DNA of 64,000 nt. Source: Bedellia somnulentella. Lineage: Eukaryota > Arthropoda > Insecta > Lepidoptera > Bedelliidae. Positions 43,850-53,661 of the stretch are shown here, piece by piece. Below the pieces are notes generated by a model. That model saw nothing but the letters and a program-made list of their open reading frames with translations. It did no database searches and was not told the origin of the DNA. The position numbers were made by a program, and so were the translations under genes. The first letter of the stretch is position 1. Each line of letters begins with the position of its first letter. The stretch is taken from the NCBI GenBank assembly GCA_963576735.1, contig OY755177.1, forward strand, positions 17,608,001 through 17,672,000, in the 5' to 3' direction.

Positions 43850-44115
43850 ATTACGCTATATATCCAAAGGAATGGCAGAGATACTTAAACTACTCATCAT
43901 TATTGTCACTTTATGCTCAGAGTCCCACTGTCTAGGTGGACAATGCTTGCCCTATCAGTCCAGTACAATCCCAGTTTTGTAAAAATCATCAGTCTCATGA
44001 CAAAGTACAACTCAGCTATGTGTAATCCTCCTGTTTTCCCTCATTGTGAAAAATTTTGGTGATAAACCAATCATACGGCTTGAAAATCCCAGGTGGAGTA
44101 GAGGATTTGAACCTA
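43850..44115 (-). repeat. SINE B, diverged, with part of the head
   Basis: CCAAAGGAATGGCAGAGATA, CAAAGTACAACTCAGCTATG, then GAGGATTTGAACCTACG as the B box on the minus strand. An old copy. Confidence 0.62.
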
Positions 44116-44257
44116 CGTTTCATTATATCAGGGGCTTTACTTGATTAAATTTTAGTTATTAGGTAAAAGAATAAAAATTATTGATTTAAAAATAAAAGCA
44201 AAGCTTTGTTTTTCGAATGTCAAATGTTAACTAATAAATAAAGGGAAGAAACATTTC

Positions 44258-44412
44258 GATACAGGCGGGAAACAACCCGCGACCTCGGGTATACGCCCCC
44301 GTCGCTCTGCCAATTGAGCTACCGTGTCAATGGCTGCCAGCGCGAAACTCTTCTATCCTTTATTTCTTTTATTTATAACCCGAGGTCGCGGGTTCGATTC
44401 CCGCCTGTATCG
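44258..44412 (-). ncRNA. tRNA-like repeat, inverted pair
   Basis: 44258-44328 (minus) is a second copy of the tRNA-like sequence at 22972, with an acceptor stem and A-box region TAGCTCAATTGGCAGAGC but a damaged T arm. 44379-44412 (plus) carries the other half CGAGGTCGCGGGTTCGATTC with its intact B box. Together they are a head-to-head inverted pair about 50 bp apart. The anticodon arm is non-canonical. Confidence 0.62.
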
Positions 44413-45249
44413 AAATTTTTCTTTCCTTTATTTATTATTAATAATCCCCACATGAGGTTTTCATGAACAAGAGATTTAATTTATGTCAAATTGTAACTTA
44501 ATATAAAATATACTTCTAGTTCGGATAATTTGCCAAGAGATGATAAAATAAAAATTCTGTGGTGATGAATTTCCAATTACATCAAGCACCTATAACTAGT
44601 TGTCTAAAAAGCCTAACGGGTTAATTCAACCTTGAAAAAACAAAAACGATAATTAAACTTTAATATTTAGATTGTAAATAACAAAATCATTGTGAATCGC
44701 CAAAAGACTGAGTATATGAAAATACTGAAGTAAGCCCCAGCTTGATGGTACTTATTCAAAGATTACCAGTTAATAATTCATTTGTGTTCTAAGACCGTTA
44801 AGATGTTGTGAAGTACTTTAAAAGGTCGCATTGTGCTCGGCAATGTAAATGCGCCGTTATTTTGCTACAGTTACAATTAACTGCAATTGCTACTGAATTT
44901 TGTAGGCTTGTGGGAGTGGTAATAGAGCGCACACTACAGCGGACTCACTCGCACATAGCAGCGTCTCTCTTGTAATCATACATCGCGGTATCTAAATGTA
45001 TCTTTCGATAAGTATGAAAAAATATTATTAGTTAGTTGGTACACTGGTCAGTACATCTTTGCTGTTCCCATAGGCTCGTTTCATTCTGATGTTATTGCAA
45101 CTATCCAAGATTCAGTCTCTACGGCCCATTTCTTTTTGTAGACATTAGACATTGGCTTGCACATTTTGTCTGCTCTGGGGTCGTTACGAAGCAGCTAAGA
45201 ACCCTTTTATAAGAAAACCCTATACAAAAGCTTATTTTCTGAACTGCTG
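44413..45249. other. No clear feature
   Basis: A faint SINE A trace is near 44530-44590 (GAGATGATAAAATAAA, GGTGATGAATTTCCAA). Otherwise unassigned. Confidence 0.35.
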
Positions 45250-45495
45250 GCTCCTTGACGTTTTGCTTGAACAGTGTACTCACGTGACTGGGGGCAGGTC
45301 TATCGCCGTTTGGTACGAATACACTGACACATGACTAAGCATAACTTTAGCTATGTGGGTTTCCTCACGATGTTTTCCTTCAGCGCTAACAACACATATG
45401 GCTAGAAATTGGTGTGGGCCAGTTCCGAGATATGAACCCTCATCGTTTGCATGATAAGCTAATTCTAACCAATCAGCTATCACGGTTGCTTAAAA
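45250..45495 (-). repeat. SINE B including the tRNA head
   Basis: GACGTTTTGCTTGAACAGTG, GTGACTGGGGGCAGGTCTAT, TGTGGGTTTCCTCACGATGT, then the minus-strand B box GAGATATGAACCC and A box ATCAGCTATCACGG. The 3' end is lost. Confidence 0.85.
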
Positions 45496-45794
45496 AACAT
45501 AGCAAAAGGAAATTTAATTTCATTTTATACGAGTAAGAAATAATTTTAATAGAAAATAAGAAACTTTATATCACTATGTTTTGTATTTGTGTAAATATCA
45601 CAACTTCTAAATGAGAGCGAAACTCACTCATTCGATTTTATGTTCGTATCGGTGTAACTTACTTGCCTTAGGATAGCAATAGATTGAAGAAATTCCAAGT
45701 AGTATTAGTTTTCAATTACTATGTTTATGTAGTTTGCTGTGTTGTGTCGGCAGTGTGTTAAATATAAAGTACATTATTGTCTTGCGGCTTGTGT

Positions 45795-45895
45795 CTACTC
45801 AAATTCATACATACATATACTCACGCCATTAGTTCCCATTGAGGTAGGCAGAGACTATTGATCGCCACTTCGCACGATCCTGACAAACAAATTAC
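45795..45895 (-). repeat. LINE C 3' end, cleanest copy
   Basis: ATACATACATATACTCACGC, CATTAGTTCCCATTGAGGTA, GCAGAGACTATTGATCGCCA then CTTCGCACGATCCTGACAAA. On the minus strand this is the LINE C coding end, stop codon and GGCGTGAGTATATGTATGTA tail. It is the best copy for comparing with the SINE A tail. Confidence 0.82.
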
Positions 45896-45914
45896 TCAAA
45901 TTCGAAAGCTATTA

Positions 45915-46142
45915 TACATATATACATACATATACTCACGGTTATAAATCCCTAGGATGGGTAGCCAGAGCTAAGGAATGAATACTTCCTCAGCCACTTT
46001 TTGAAGTTGCGTGGGGACAAAGATGTAAAAATAAAGGTTGTTAGTGATGGGACTCCAAAGCCCCATTACCGTTAGTCCCCTTTTACGTACACCCATCGGA
46101 AGAAATGGGGTAGTGCTATTTTAAGCCGACACTACACAGCAA
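45915..46142 (-). repeat. SINE A with a central deletion
   Basis: CTCACGGTTATAAATCCCTA to TAAGCCGACACTACACAGCA. About 20 bp around the CGCATCGCCC block are missing (GGGACTCCAAAGCCCC). Confidence 0.88.
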
Positions 46143-46474
46143 GATATTATAATTTTTGGCAATGTGTATGTTAAAATATGCACAACATAACGATATCGTG
46201 TCGATAAAATAGCGCTCGAGCTAGGCCTCGAAGCACTTCAATATCTACAAACCCACTCATTCTATTTGCTTATAATAGTAGGTTATACCATGCGTGGAAC
46301 TTAATTGAATACGGCAATTACTAGACCTATTTTTAAAGCCTACGGTATTCCAATTCTAACTAGAAGTGGTCGGTCTTTAATGGATTCCCAGCGTTTAAGT
46401 TTGAGTACCTTTGCCCCTACCATTGCTATGAATATGAGAAATTGTAAATTCGTATTTTTGATATGATGTTTTGT
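46143..46474. other. No feature recognised
   Basis: Unassigned, slightly less AT-rich. Confidence 0.4.
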
Positions 46475-46650
46475 GGCGGCTTATAATACCTCTAACGTTT
46501 TGCTTCCAAGAAACTTAGGGTATTAGGATTTCCAAGTGAATGTTAGACGATGTGTGTGGAGACTAATTACCAACAATCCTATAATTAAAAATATTTTCCT
46601 GAAGCCGAAGAATTTCTAAACCCCAAGCTTATGGGAGTTTTAGCCGTGAG
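46475..46650 (+). repeat. SINE A, very diverged
   Basis: GTGGCGGCTTATAATACC, ATTAGGATTTCCAAGTGAAT, GGAGACTAATTACCAACAAT and TTTTAGCCGTGAGTTTGTGT. Confidence 0.55.
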
Positions 46651-46943
46651 TTTGTGTAAGAAAAATTATAAAACAAACTGGTTTTTGTTCAAATGTCCCA
46701 AATTAAAATGCTAAAGATTTAAACGTACATAATCAGAATGAAAGATCATGAAACCTTAAAAAAAGGATCCATTATCCTAGTGGTTGCAGACCTACACAAA
46801 TGGCATCTACGTAAGTGGTGATAAATAATAAAGTATGCATTTCCATGACTAACATTCTAATTTGCATTCGAATAAAAGCAGCGGCCGACAGGTAATTTCA
46901 AACATCCTTGGATTGGCTTCCATTTAGTAGTAAATATTTTTTG

Positions 46944-47191
46944 CTGTGTAGTGTCAGCTTAGAATAGCACTACCCCTTTTCTTCCGGTAGGTGTACGTAA
47001 GAGGCGACTAACGGTATTGGGGCTTTTTAAGGGATTTTTGGGCGATGCGGTTGGAGACCCATCACCAACAACCTTTATTTTACCATCTTTTCCCCATGCA
47101 ACTTCCAAAAGTGGCAGAGGAATTTCTAATTTGTTAGCTCTGGCTACCCCTTCTAGGGATTTATAGCCGTGAGTATATGTATGTATGTATG
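46944..47191 (+). repeat. SINE A, full length, 9-bp target duplication
   Basis: TATTTTTTG lies at 46935-46943 and 47192-47200. Near consensus and the B-box-like motif is intact. Confidence 0.94.
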
Positions 47192-47200
47192 TATTTTTTG

Positions 47201-47904
47201 GCTGGCGTGATAATGATTATGATTATGATGATGATAATAGATAGTCATGCAGCATACAATATCCTTCTCTAAGACACAAATATGCAAAAAAAACTAGTTT
47301 CTTTTTCTTGTGTTATCGTTGTGTTTAATGGATCAATAATTTTATTTTATATTTTTTATTGTTTTGAACAATGAATGAATATCATTCAATTATTTGTATG
47401 CCTAAAATATCCGTCCCAAATTTTAATTCCAACTAAAATTTATGAAAATAACTTTATCTTTATTTAATTTAAAAGTAACACTAGACATTCCCCCTAAATA
47501 TAATGTCATGACTATTTGTTTCAACAATTCTTTTCCCTGAGTAACAAACCTTTTGTGGTTTTAAGCTTAAAATAAAACGTGCCGGAACACTTGTCTCAAA
47601 AACTAATAAATCCTTCTAACATCCTCAGTCTGAAACGTTAAAAGACTTTCTTGGATACATTTTAAATTATTTCTTAAGTTAAATTACTAGAAGAAACTAA
47701 AAACAATAGGTTTATTATATTAAAGATATCGTAAAGCTTACTTTATAAGGTATTATCAGGAAATAGTTAAGTTTAACTAGATGTCATATGTACAACATTT
47801 TATGGTACTAACTCTCAACATAAAAATGGGTTTAAATATATATAAACAATTTTAACGTGTAATGCAAATCAAACTAATGATACATTACTAATTGCAACAT
47901 ATCC
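47201..47904. other. No feature recognised
   Basis: AT-rich DNA with a short GATTATGATGATGATAATAG run. Confidence 0.4.
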
Positions 47905-48010
47905 ATGTGGGTTTCCTCACGATGTTTTCCTTCACCGTTAGCAACCATGCGACGACGCCTCTCTGCATGACGGACGGGAGTTTTTATCCATTGAGCTACC
48001 ACGGTTGCTC
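47905..48010 (-). repeat. SINE B 5' head
   Basis: ATGTGGGTTTCCTCACGATG, CCTTCACCGTTAGCAACCAT then a shortened tRNA head ending GAGCTACCACGGTTGC. Confidence 0.78.
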
Positions 48011-48029
48011 AATGGCATGGTAGTGTCTG

Positions 48030-48430
48030 TTTATAACATAAACGTAACATAAAGGTTCACGCCGTTTATCCCCGAAGGGGTTGGCAGAGGTACCAATACT
48101 TGTGAACTCACATGACAGCGCCATCTAGTGTCCAGAGAAGGAACCCACGTTTTGCTTAGACAGTGTACTCACGTGATAGGGGCTGCCCCCTATCACGTGA
48201 GTACACTGCCTATCGCCATTTTGTACGAATACACTGTCACATGACTAAGTACAACTCAGCCATGTGGGTTTCCTCACGATGTTTTCCCTCGCCGTTAACA
48301 ACCATGATAAATAAACCACACATATGACTTTAGAAAAGACAAATTGGTGTAGGCCCGACCCAGGATTGGAACTCACGCCCTTCTGTTTTCGGGCGGGTGT
48401 TCTACCCACTGGACTATCATGTCGCCATCA
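48030..48430 (-). repeat. SINE B, full length, with internal palindrome
   Basis: It runs from CATAAAGGTTCACGCCGTTT to the tRNA-like head (minus-strand B box GATTGGAACTC, A-box end GGACTATCATGTCG). It carries the GCGCCATCTAGTGTCC subgroup variant. At 48161-48208 a 22-bp word is followed by its own reverse complement with a 4-base spacer. Confidence 0.9.
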
Positions 48431-48559
48431 TGTTTATACATCTTGATTATAAAAGAAAGCTTCATCCCTTTCTCTCTTTTTAAACTTTAAGGCCCTCAAC
48501 ACACAGTGAAACAAAACTGCAATCTTAAACCTCATTTTGCACGCGCCACGATCAAAATG

Positions 48560-48895
48560 TGATGAACTACAGTCTCTCGTTTTCTTGCAGATTATAAGTC
48601 GAAAATATCTAGTTCAAGTGATGAAGAACTTATTTTATCCGCGACAAAAAAGGAGACGTAAGAGGGGAACTCACTATGAGGATACATCCTGACATTGAGG
48701 ACAATATTATTAGTCGTAGGCTACAGGTCTTGCTGGAGTAGCCTGTTAGTATCGTGTTTTTTGGCGACGATATCCAGTACATCACAATAAGTTCTTCATC
48801 ACTTGAACTAAATATTTTCTGACGTATATTCTCCAACAAAATCAAAATGGTATCATATATTTTCACAAGGTTTTCGTTGCAGTTTAGTTTCATCG
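48560..48895. repeat. Inverted-repeat remnant, possibly of a transposase gene
   Basis: AGTTCAAGTGATGAAGAACT at about 48610 and AGTTCTTCATCACTTGAACT at about 48788 form a strong inverted repeat. In both directions the coding reading gives SSSDEELI-type residues, recalling the acidic N-terminus of PIF/Harbinger nucleases. Nothing downstream confirms this. The 87-codon minus-strand frame has no other signature. Confidence 0.35.
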
Positions 48896-48989
48896 TGTGT
48901 TTTTGGCCTAAGATCGCTAGCCTCCGTTAAGACCATTTCCATAAAATGGGGTGAGAAAGATTTGCATCATGTAGTAATATTTCAATTAC

Positions 48990-49150
48990 ATACCGGCGAT
49001 ATGCTTGCCCACTATCCCGTGAATACACTGTCCATGCAAAACGTAGGTACTCTGAACACCAGGTGACAAAGTCACTTGATGTTCAGAAGTATTAGTATCT
49101 ATGCCAACCCCTTCGGGGATATTCGGCGTGAACGTTTATGTTATTATATT
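48990..49150 (+). repeat. SINE B 3' half
   Basis: CCGGCGATATGCTTGCCCAC, CAAAACGTAGGTACTCTGAA, CTTCGGGGATATTCGGCGTG and an ACGTTTATGTTAT tail. Confidence 0.85.
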
Positions 49151-49171
49151 TATGTAATTTCAATTAATTAC

Positions 49172-49395
49172 TACCGTGTAGTGCTGGCTTAGAATAGCAC
49201 TAACACATTTTTCCTTTGGGTGTCGTAAGAGGCGATTTAGGCGATGTTGGGTGATAACGCTCACCAGAAAATAGGTCTCCGACCATCACAAACTACTTTA
49301 TTTTGCGATCTTTCCCCACACGTATTCCAAAAGTTGCTTATGTATTTCTAGAACAAAATTCTGGCTACCCCTTTTTGGATTAAAATCCGTAAGTT
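49172..49395 (+). repeat. SINE A, diverged
   Basis: ACCGTGTAGTGCTGGCTTAG, GTCGTAAGAGGCGATTTAGG, TAGGTCTCCGACCATCAC and AAATCCGTAAGTTAAAGTAT. It sits at the left border of LINE K. Confidence 0.75.
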
Positions 49396-49762
49396 AAAGT
49401 ATATAAGTTTAAATAGTAAAATTCTTTATAAACGAAATAGTGACTATGGTAGGAACAAATCTCTCTTTTCTCCGATAGTTTAGCTTTGCATTTGACCTAA
49501 TTAGGTGCAGTTCAAGTTTTTAGCAAACAATTTTCTCTCAATTGCTTTCTCGTTTTGTTGTTGCGATCAAACGTTTTATATTACTGAGAATGAGAAACAA
49601 TATGAGTTTTAATTAAACGATTCGTTCTTAACAAGAATAGTTTTTATAATAGCATTTACTGAAACATTTAAGGTGCTTACTGTTTCATATAGTAATCGTT
49701 TAAAATAATCAACTCAAACTAGAAGAAAGAAAACAGAGGAGAACTCAATTATTCTGCAGCGA

Positions 49763-50872
49763 ATGTATGATAACATTATTGATATGCCAACAATAGACTT
49801 GACTACTCCATTAAAGGAGGAAAAATCCCTACCAATTGTGAACATAAAAGGTTCCAGAAAGTTAAAAAAGTACCTTAAACTTAAAAGAACTGTAAGAAAT
49901 CTTGTAAAAAAACTTAATAAACTTAGGTGTAGTCAACATCATGAGATGAAGTTTAAGTTAAATAGGCTAGAACAACTATGTAGTGATTATGAACTTTCTC
50001 TAGACAGTAACAAAGTTAAACTAAGTCATGATAGTAATAGAATTATAGAGTTAGAAAAATCTCTTCAAGATATTACAGTAAACTATCATAATAGTCACTT
50101 AGAAATGCAAAGCTACATAGTAGGATTAGAAGAAATCATAGAGTTAAGTAATGAAAATATCAAAACAGTAGAAACACTATCTAGTTTTTGCACTAAGTGT
50201 GAAAGTGTAAGTACTGTCATAAATGATGTATCTCCTGAAAATAGAAATAATATGGTTCAGCCCACTTTTGCTTACAATAGAGATGTGTCGACTCAGAGGA
50301 CTTTAGTCTTCTCCGATTCTCTTGGTGTTAACATTGGCCATCATTTAAACAAAGAATTAGACCAATGTATTTTAAATACTTGTATGCCCGGAGCAAGTTA
50401 CTCTCAAATAATAAATACCATTTTAAAAGAACAATATGACTCCAATACTACTTTAGTTATTTTAATTGGTTCGAGTAATAAGGTGAATCCAAGTGACTTA
50501 AAGAAATCATTTGACAAATTGGTCAATTTAAATGTTAGAAAAATAATTATAAGTGACTTCCTATATTCCAAGCATCTTAGCTATAAGGTTAATACTAGGA
50601 TTTATAAACTAAATATGTTACTATATAATTTGACCTTGGGATATAGGCAAAAAATTGTTAATTTTAATATAAATAATTATATTAAGAAACCATTATTGAC
50701 TAAAAGTACCTTGAAAGTACCTGAACATTCTAAAAAACGTCTAGCTATGTTACTAGCTAGTAATATTGTATACAACAATGTTATTAATTTGAATAACATA
50801 ACAATTTCATCTGACTTGAATGCAGTTATTAGTACATGTACTAATGTATCTGCAAATTTAGCTTTAAACTAG
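49763..50872 (+). CDS. LINE K ORF1, SGNH/esterase-like protein
   Basis: A 369-residue ORF1 protein of the non-LTR element. Residues ~35-105 are basic then heptad-rich (KLKKYLKLKRTVRNLVKKL and following), suggesting RNA binding and coiled-coil trimer formation. A CTKC pair is at 143-146. The C-terminal half looks like an SGNH hydrolase: TLVFSDSLGVNIG (block I, FSDS at 183-186), a GAS at 210-212, and LVILIGSSNKVN (GSSN at 236-239, block III-like). CR1-type ORF1 proteins are known to carry an esterase domain that binds lipid and RNA. The start is the first ATG, preceded by TGCAGCGA and stops upstream. It overlaps the ORF2 open frame by 28 bases. Codon usage is AT-rich like its surroundings. Not a host gene. 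Confidence 0.8.
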   Translation: MYDNIIDMPTIDLTTPLKEEKSLPIVNIKGSRKLKKYLKLKRTVRNLVKKLNKLRCSQHHEMKFKLNRLEQLCSDYELSLDSNKVKLSHDSNRIIELEKSLQDITVNYHNSHLEMQSYIVGLEEIIELSNENIKTVETLSSFCTKCESVSTVINDVSPENRNNMVQPTFAYNRDVSTQRTLVFSDSLGVNIGHHLNKELDQCILNTCMPGASYSQIINTILKEQYDSNTTLVILIGSSNKVNPSDLKKSFDKLVNLNVRKIIISDFLYSKHLSYKVNTRIYKLNMLLYNLTLGYRQKIVNFNINNYIKKPLLTKSTLKVPEHSKKRLAMLLASNIVYNNVINLNNITISSDLNAVISTCTNVSANLALN

Positions 50873-53661
50873 GTAGTAAGACAAAGGAAAAGGCATACAT
50901 TTCACTAGTTCATCAAAACATACAGAGCCTTTCCTGCAAACTATTAGAATTAGAGTTATTCATTAATAAGTACAATGCCAAAATACTTTGTTTAACAGAA
51001 CACTGGTTAAAAGCAGAACAAATGAATTTTAGTTTAAAGAATTACACAGTGGGCAGTTGTTTTAACAGAGAGTCCATAATGTGTGGGGGTAGTATGATAC
51101 TATTATATGTAGACATTAAATTTAAAGAAAGAAAAGACATCTGTAGACTCTCTGTTGAACAACATGTAGAAATCTCATGCATTGAATTGAGCAAGTATAT
51201 AATTTTGTGTGTATATCGCCCACCCAAAGGTAACTATGACATCTTTGAAGCAGCAATGGAAGATGCTTTGGGGATGGCTTCCCGCAGCTCCAGAGAGGTT
51301 GTAGTTTGTGGGGATTTCAATGTTGACTTGTTGGGTGAGGGTCTAGTAAAGGAAAGAATATTGACATTTTTTCAATCATTTAATCTTCTAAATGTATTTA
51401 ATGAGCCAACCCGAATTACCTCGACCTCTGCAACATGTTTAGATAATATTTATTGCAATTGTGATTACTCCGGTCACTTTCTTTTTGATTGCATTACCTC
51501 AGACCACAAGGGTCAATTTATAAATTTAGAATTTACCATCGAAAAGAAAAAGTCAATAGTATGTAGACAGATAACTGAAAAAAAACTTAGCTTATTTGAA
51601 AATAATATTAGGTCTAGCATCAGCCCCCCAATGAGAAGCAGTGAATCATTAGAGAATTGTCTTTCATTCATCAATGAGCTAAAAACTGAATTCAACAAAA
51701 TCTTTAAAACTAAGGTAATACTGTGTAATACAAAATGCTCTTTTGCTGAATGGGCCACCGCTGGAATTAGAATAAGTAGAGATCACCTATATAACATTTA
51801 TAGAGAAAAGTCCTTTAACTTCAACCAAGATTTTATTATTTATGTCAGAAATTATTCAAAAATTTTCAAAAAAGTTTGTGGTGAAGCTAAATCTAGATGC
51901 ATAAAACATAAAATTATGAATTCTTCTAACAAGAGTAAGACTGTCTGGAAAATAATTAACAGTGAAACTGGAAAACTAAAGTCCCCACATGATCTCAATT
52001 TATTATTAGATAATGAACTGATACAGTCAAAATCACAAATTGCTGACATTTTTGAAAATCATTTTATAAATACCCCCACTCAGACAACAGAGAAATTAAA
52101 TTCATGTCCCCAGAAAGCTCTTGAGTTGTTGGAACAAAATGTTACCAAAACAACAGCACAGTTTTCTTTCAAGTATGTTGACAATAATGATATAATTAAA
52201 AATTTTAAAACTATTAATCTTAAAAAAACCGAAGACATAACAGGAATGTCAGTTTTCGTCATAAACAGAATAATAAATATAATCGCTCCTCATTTAACGA
52301 TACTTTTTAATAAATGTATAGATATAGGAGAATTTCCAGACTGTATGAAGTTAAGTAGGCTCATCCCACTACTCTCAGTAAAGTTTTTTGAGAAAATCAT
52401 GTCCAACCAAATGCTTTCATATTTCAACAATCATAATATATTCCATGACGAGCAATATGGTTTCACCAAAGGTAGGTCTACTGTAGATGCAGGAGTGTCA
52501 CTAATGAAACATATTTTTAATTCATGGGAAAACTCCCGGGATGCATTAGGTATATTTTGTGACCTCACAAAAGCTTTTGATTGTGTAAAAAAAGAAATAG
52601 CGTTGATTAAACTTAAATATTACGGTTTTGACGAGCAAGCACTGAAATTAATGGCATCATATCTTCATAAAAGAACTTTAAAGGTTGATATTAATGGAAC
52701 CACGTCGGAAGGATCGGAAATAGAGATGGGCGTTCCTCAAGGTTCTATACTTGGCCCATTACTGTTTCTGATTTACATTAATGATTTACCATTTATGGTA
52801 CAAAAGTATTCTGAGATAGTTATGTTTGCAGATGACACATCTTTAATATTTAATGTAGCGAGATCCTCTACATCTCTTGACGACGTAAATAAAGCTATCT
52901 CACTGGTATTGCATTGGTTTACTGTAAATAACCTGGTTCTAAATGCCAAAAAAACTAAATGTATTAAATTTACTTTACCGAATGTTAGGCAAGTTGATAA
53001 CAATATTGTTATTGATAGTGAACAAGTAGAATTAGTGAAAGAAACAAAATTCCTAGGGATAATAATCGATTCTAAGTTGCAATGGGGACCCCATATACTA
53101 ACACTTTCTAAAAGGCTGAGCTCAGCAGCGTATGCCGTGCGTAAGATTAGAGAAATAGCAGACGTAGAAACAGCTCGCATTGTGTATTTCAGTTATTTTC
53201 ATAGTATTATGTCGTACGGTATTTTATTATGGGGTAAAGCGGCTGATGTTCATAAAGTTTTCGTCTTACAAAAGCGAGCTATCCGATCTATTTACATGTT
53301 GAGGTCGAGGTATTCGTTGCGCGAAAAATTTAAAGAAATTGGCATTTTAACTGTCCCTTGCCAATACATATTTGAGAATTTAATGTATGCCAAAAAGAAT
53401 ATAGGCCAATTTAGTAAAGTTAGTGATAGGCATACTGTTAACACTCGAAATAAGGACAAACTTCACGTACCGAAGTGGAGACTTAATAAAGTAAGTAACT
53501 CCTTTATGGGACTATCCCTGAAAATGTTCAACAAACTTCCTTCTGACATATTGGAATTGCCTGTGGCATCTTTTAAAAAGGCAATAAAAGCCATGCTTTT
53601 AAAGAAGTCTTACTACAGTGTTCAAGATTTTTTAAACGACAAGGACCCAACGCGCACATGA
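50845..53661 (+). CDS. LINE K ORF2, endonuclease and reverse transcriptase
   Basis: Open for 938 residues from 50845. The first ATG is only at 51022 (residue 60). The apurinic-like endonuclease domain has QN at 24-25, the catalytic Glu in LTEHWL at 52, GDFN at 156-159 and SDH at 219-221. The reverse transcriptase has YGFTKGRST, FCDLTKAFDCV (motif A), GVPQGSILGPLLFLIYINDL, and FADD at 661-664 (active site), then the thumb with MSYGILLWG. Two catalytic residues lie before the first Met, so a start at 51022 would give a dead nuclease. Translation probably depends on the upstream ORF1. Between RLIP and KFFEKI (residues ~508-513) about 20 residues normally holding the NYRPIS motif are missing without frame loss, so this copy is probably inactive. 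RNase H is absent. It is the enzyme of the element, acting in target-primed reverse transcription. Confidence 0.9.
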   Translation, partial: CICKFSFKLGSKTKEKAYISLVHQNIQSLSCKLLELELFINKYNAKILCLTEHWLKAEQMNFSLKNYTVGSCFNRESIMCGGSMILLYVDIKFKERKDICRLSVEQHVEISCIELSKYIILCVYRPPKGNYDIFEAAMEDALGMASRSSREVVVCGDFNVDLLGEGLVKERILTFFQSFNLLNVFNEPTRITSTSATCLDNIYCNCDYSGHFLFDCITSDHKGQFINLEFTIEKKKSIVCRQITEKKLSLFENNIRSSISPPMRSSESLENCLSFINELKTEFNKIFKTKVILCNTKCSFAEWATAGIRISRDHLYNIYREKSFNFNQDFIIYVRNYSKIFKKVCGEAKSRCIKHKIMNSSNKSKTVWKIINSETGKLKSPHDLNLLLDNELIQSKSQIADIFENHFINTPTQTTEKLNSCPQKALELLEQNVTKTTAQFSFKYVDNNDIIKNFKTINLKKTEDITGMSVFVINRIINIIAPHLTILFNKCIDIGEFPDCMKLSRLIPLLSVKFFEKIMSNQMLSYFNNHNIFHDEQYGFTKGRSTVDAGVSLMKHIFNSWENSRDALGIFCDLTKAFDCVKKEIALIKLKYYGFDEQALKLMASYLHKRTLKVDINGTTSEGSEIEMGVPQGSILGPLLFLIYINDLPFMVQKYSEIVMFADDTSLIFNVARSSTSLDDVNKAISLVLHWFTVNNLVLNAKKTKCIKFTLPNVRQVDNNIVIDSEQVELVKETKFLGIIIDSKLQWGPHILTLSKRLSSAAYAVRKIREIADVETARIVYFSYFHSIMSYGILLWGKAADVHKVFVLQKRAIRSIYMLRSRYSLREKFKEIGILTVPCQYIFENLMYAKKNIGQFSKVSDRHTVNTRNKDKLHVPKWRLNKVSNSFMGLSLKMFNKLPSDILELPVASFKKAIKAMLLKKSYYSVQDFLNDKDPTRT

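Noticed and set aside
51042..53180. Five open frames antisense to LINE K ORF2
   Set aside because: Shadow frames of the ORF2 coding strand without signatures.
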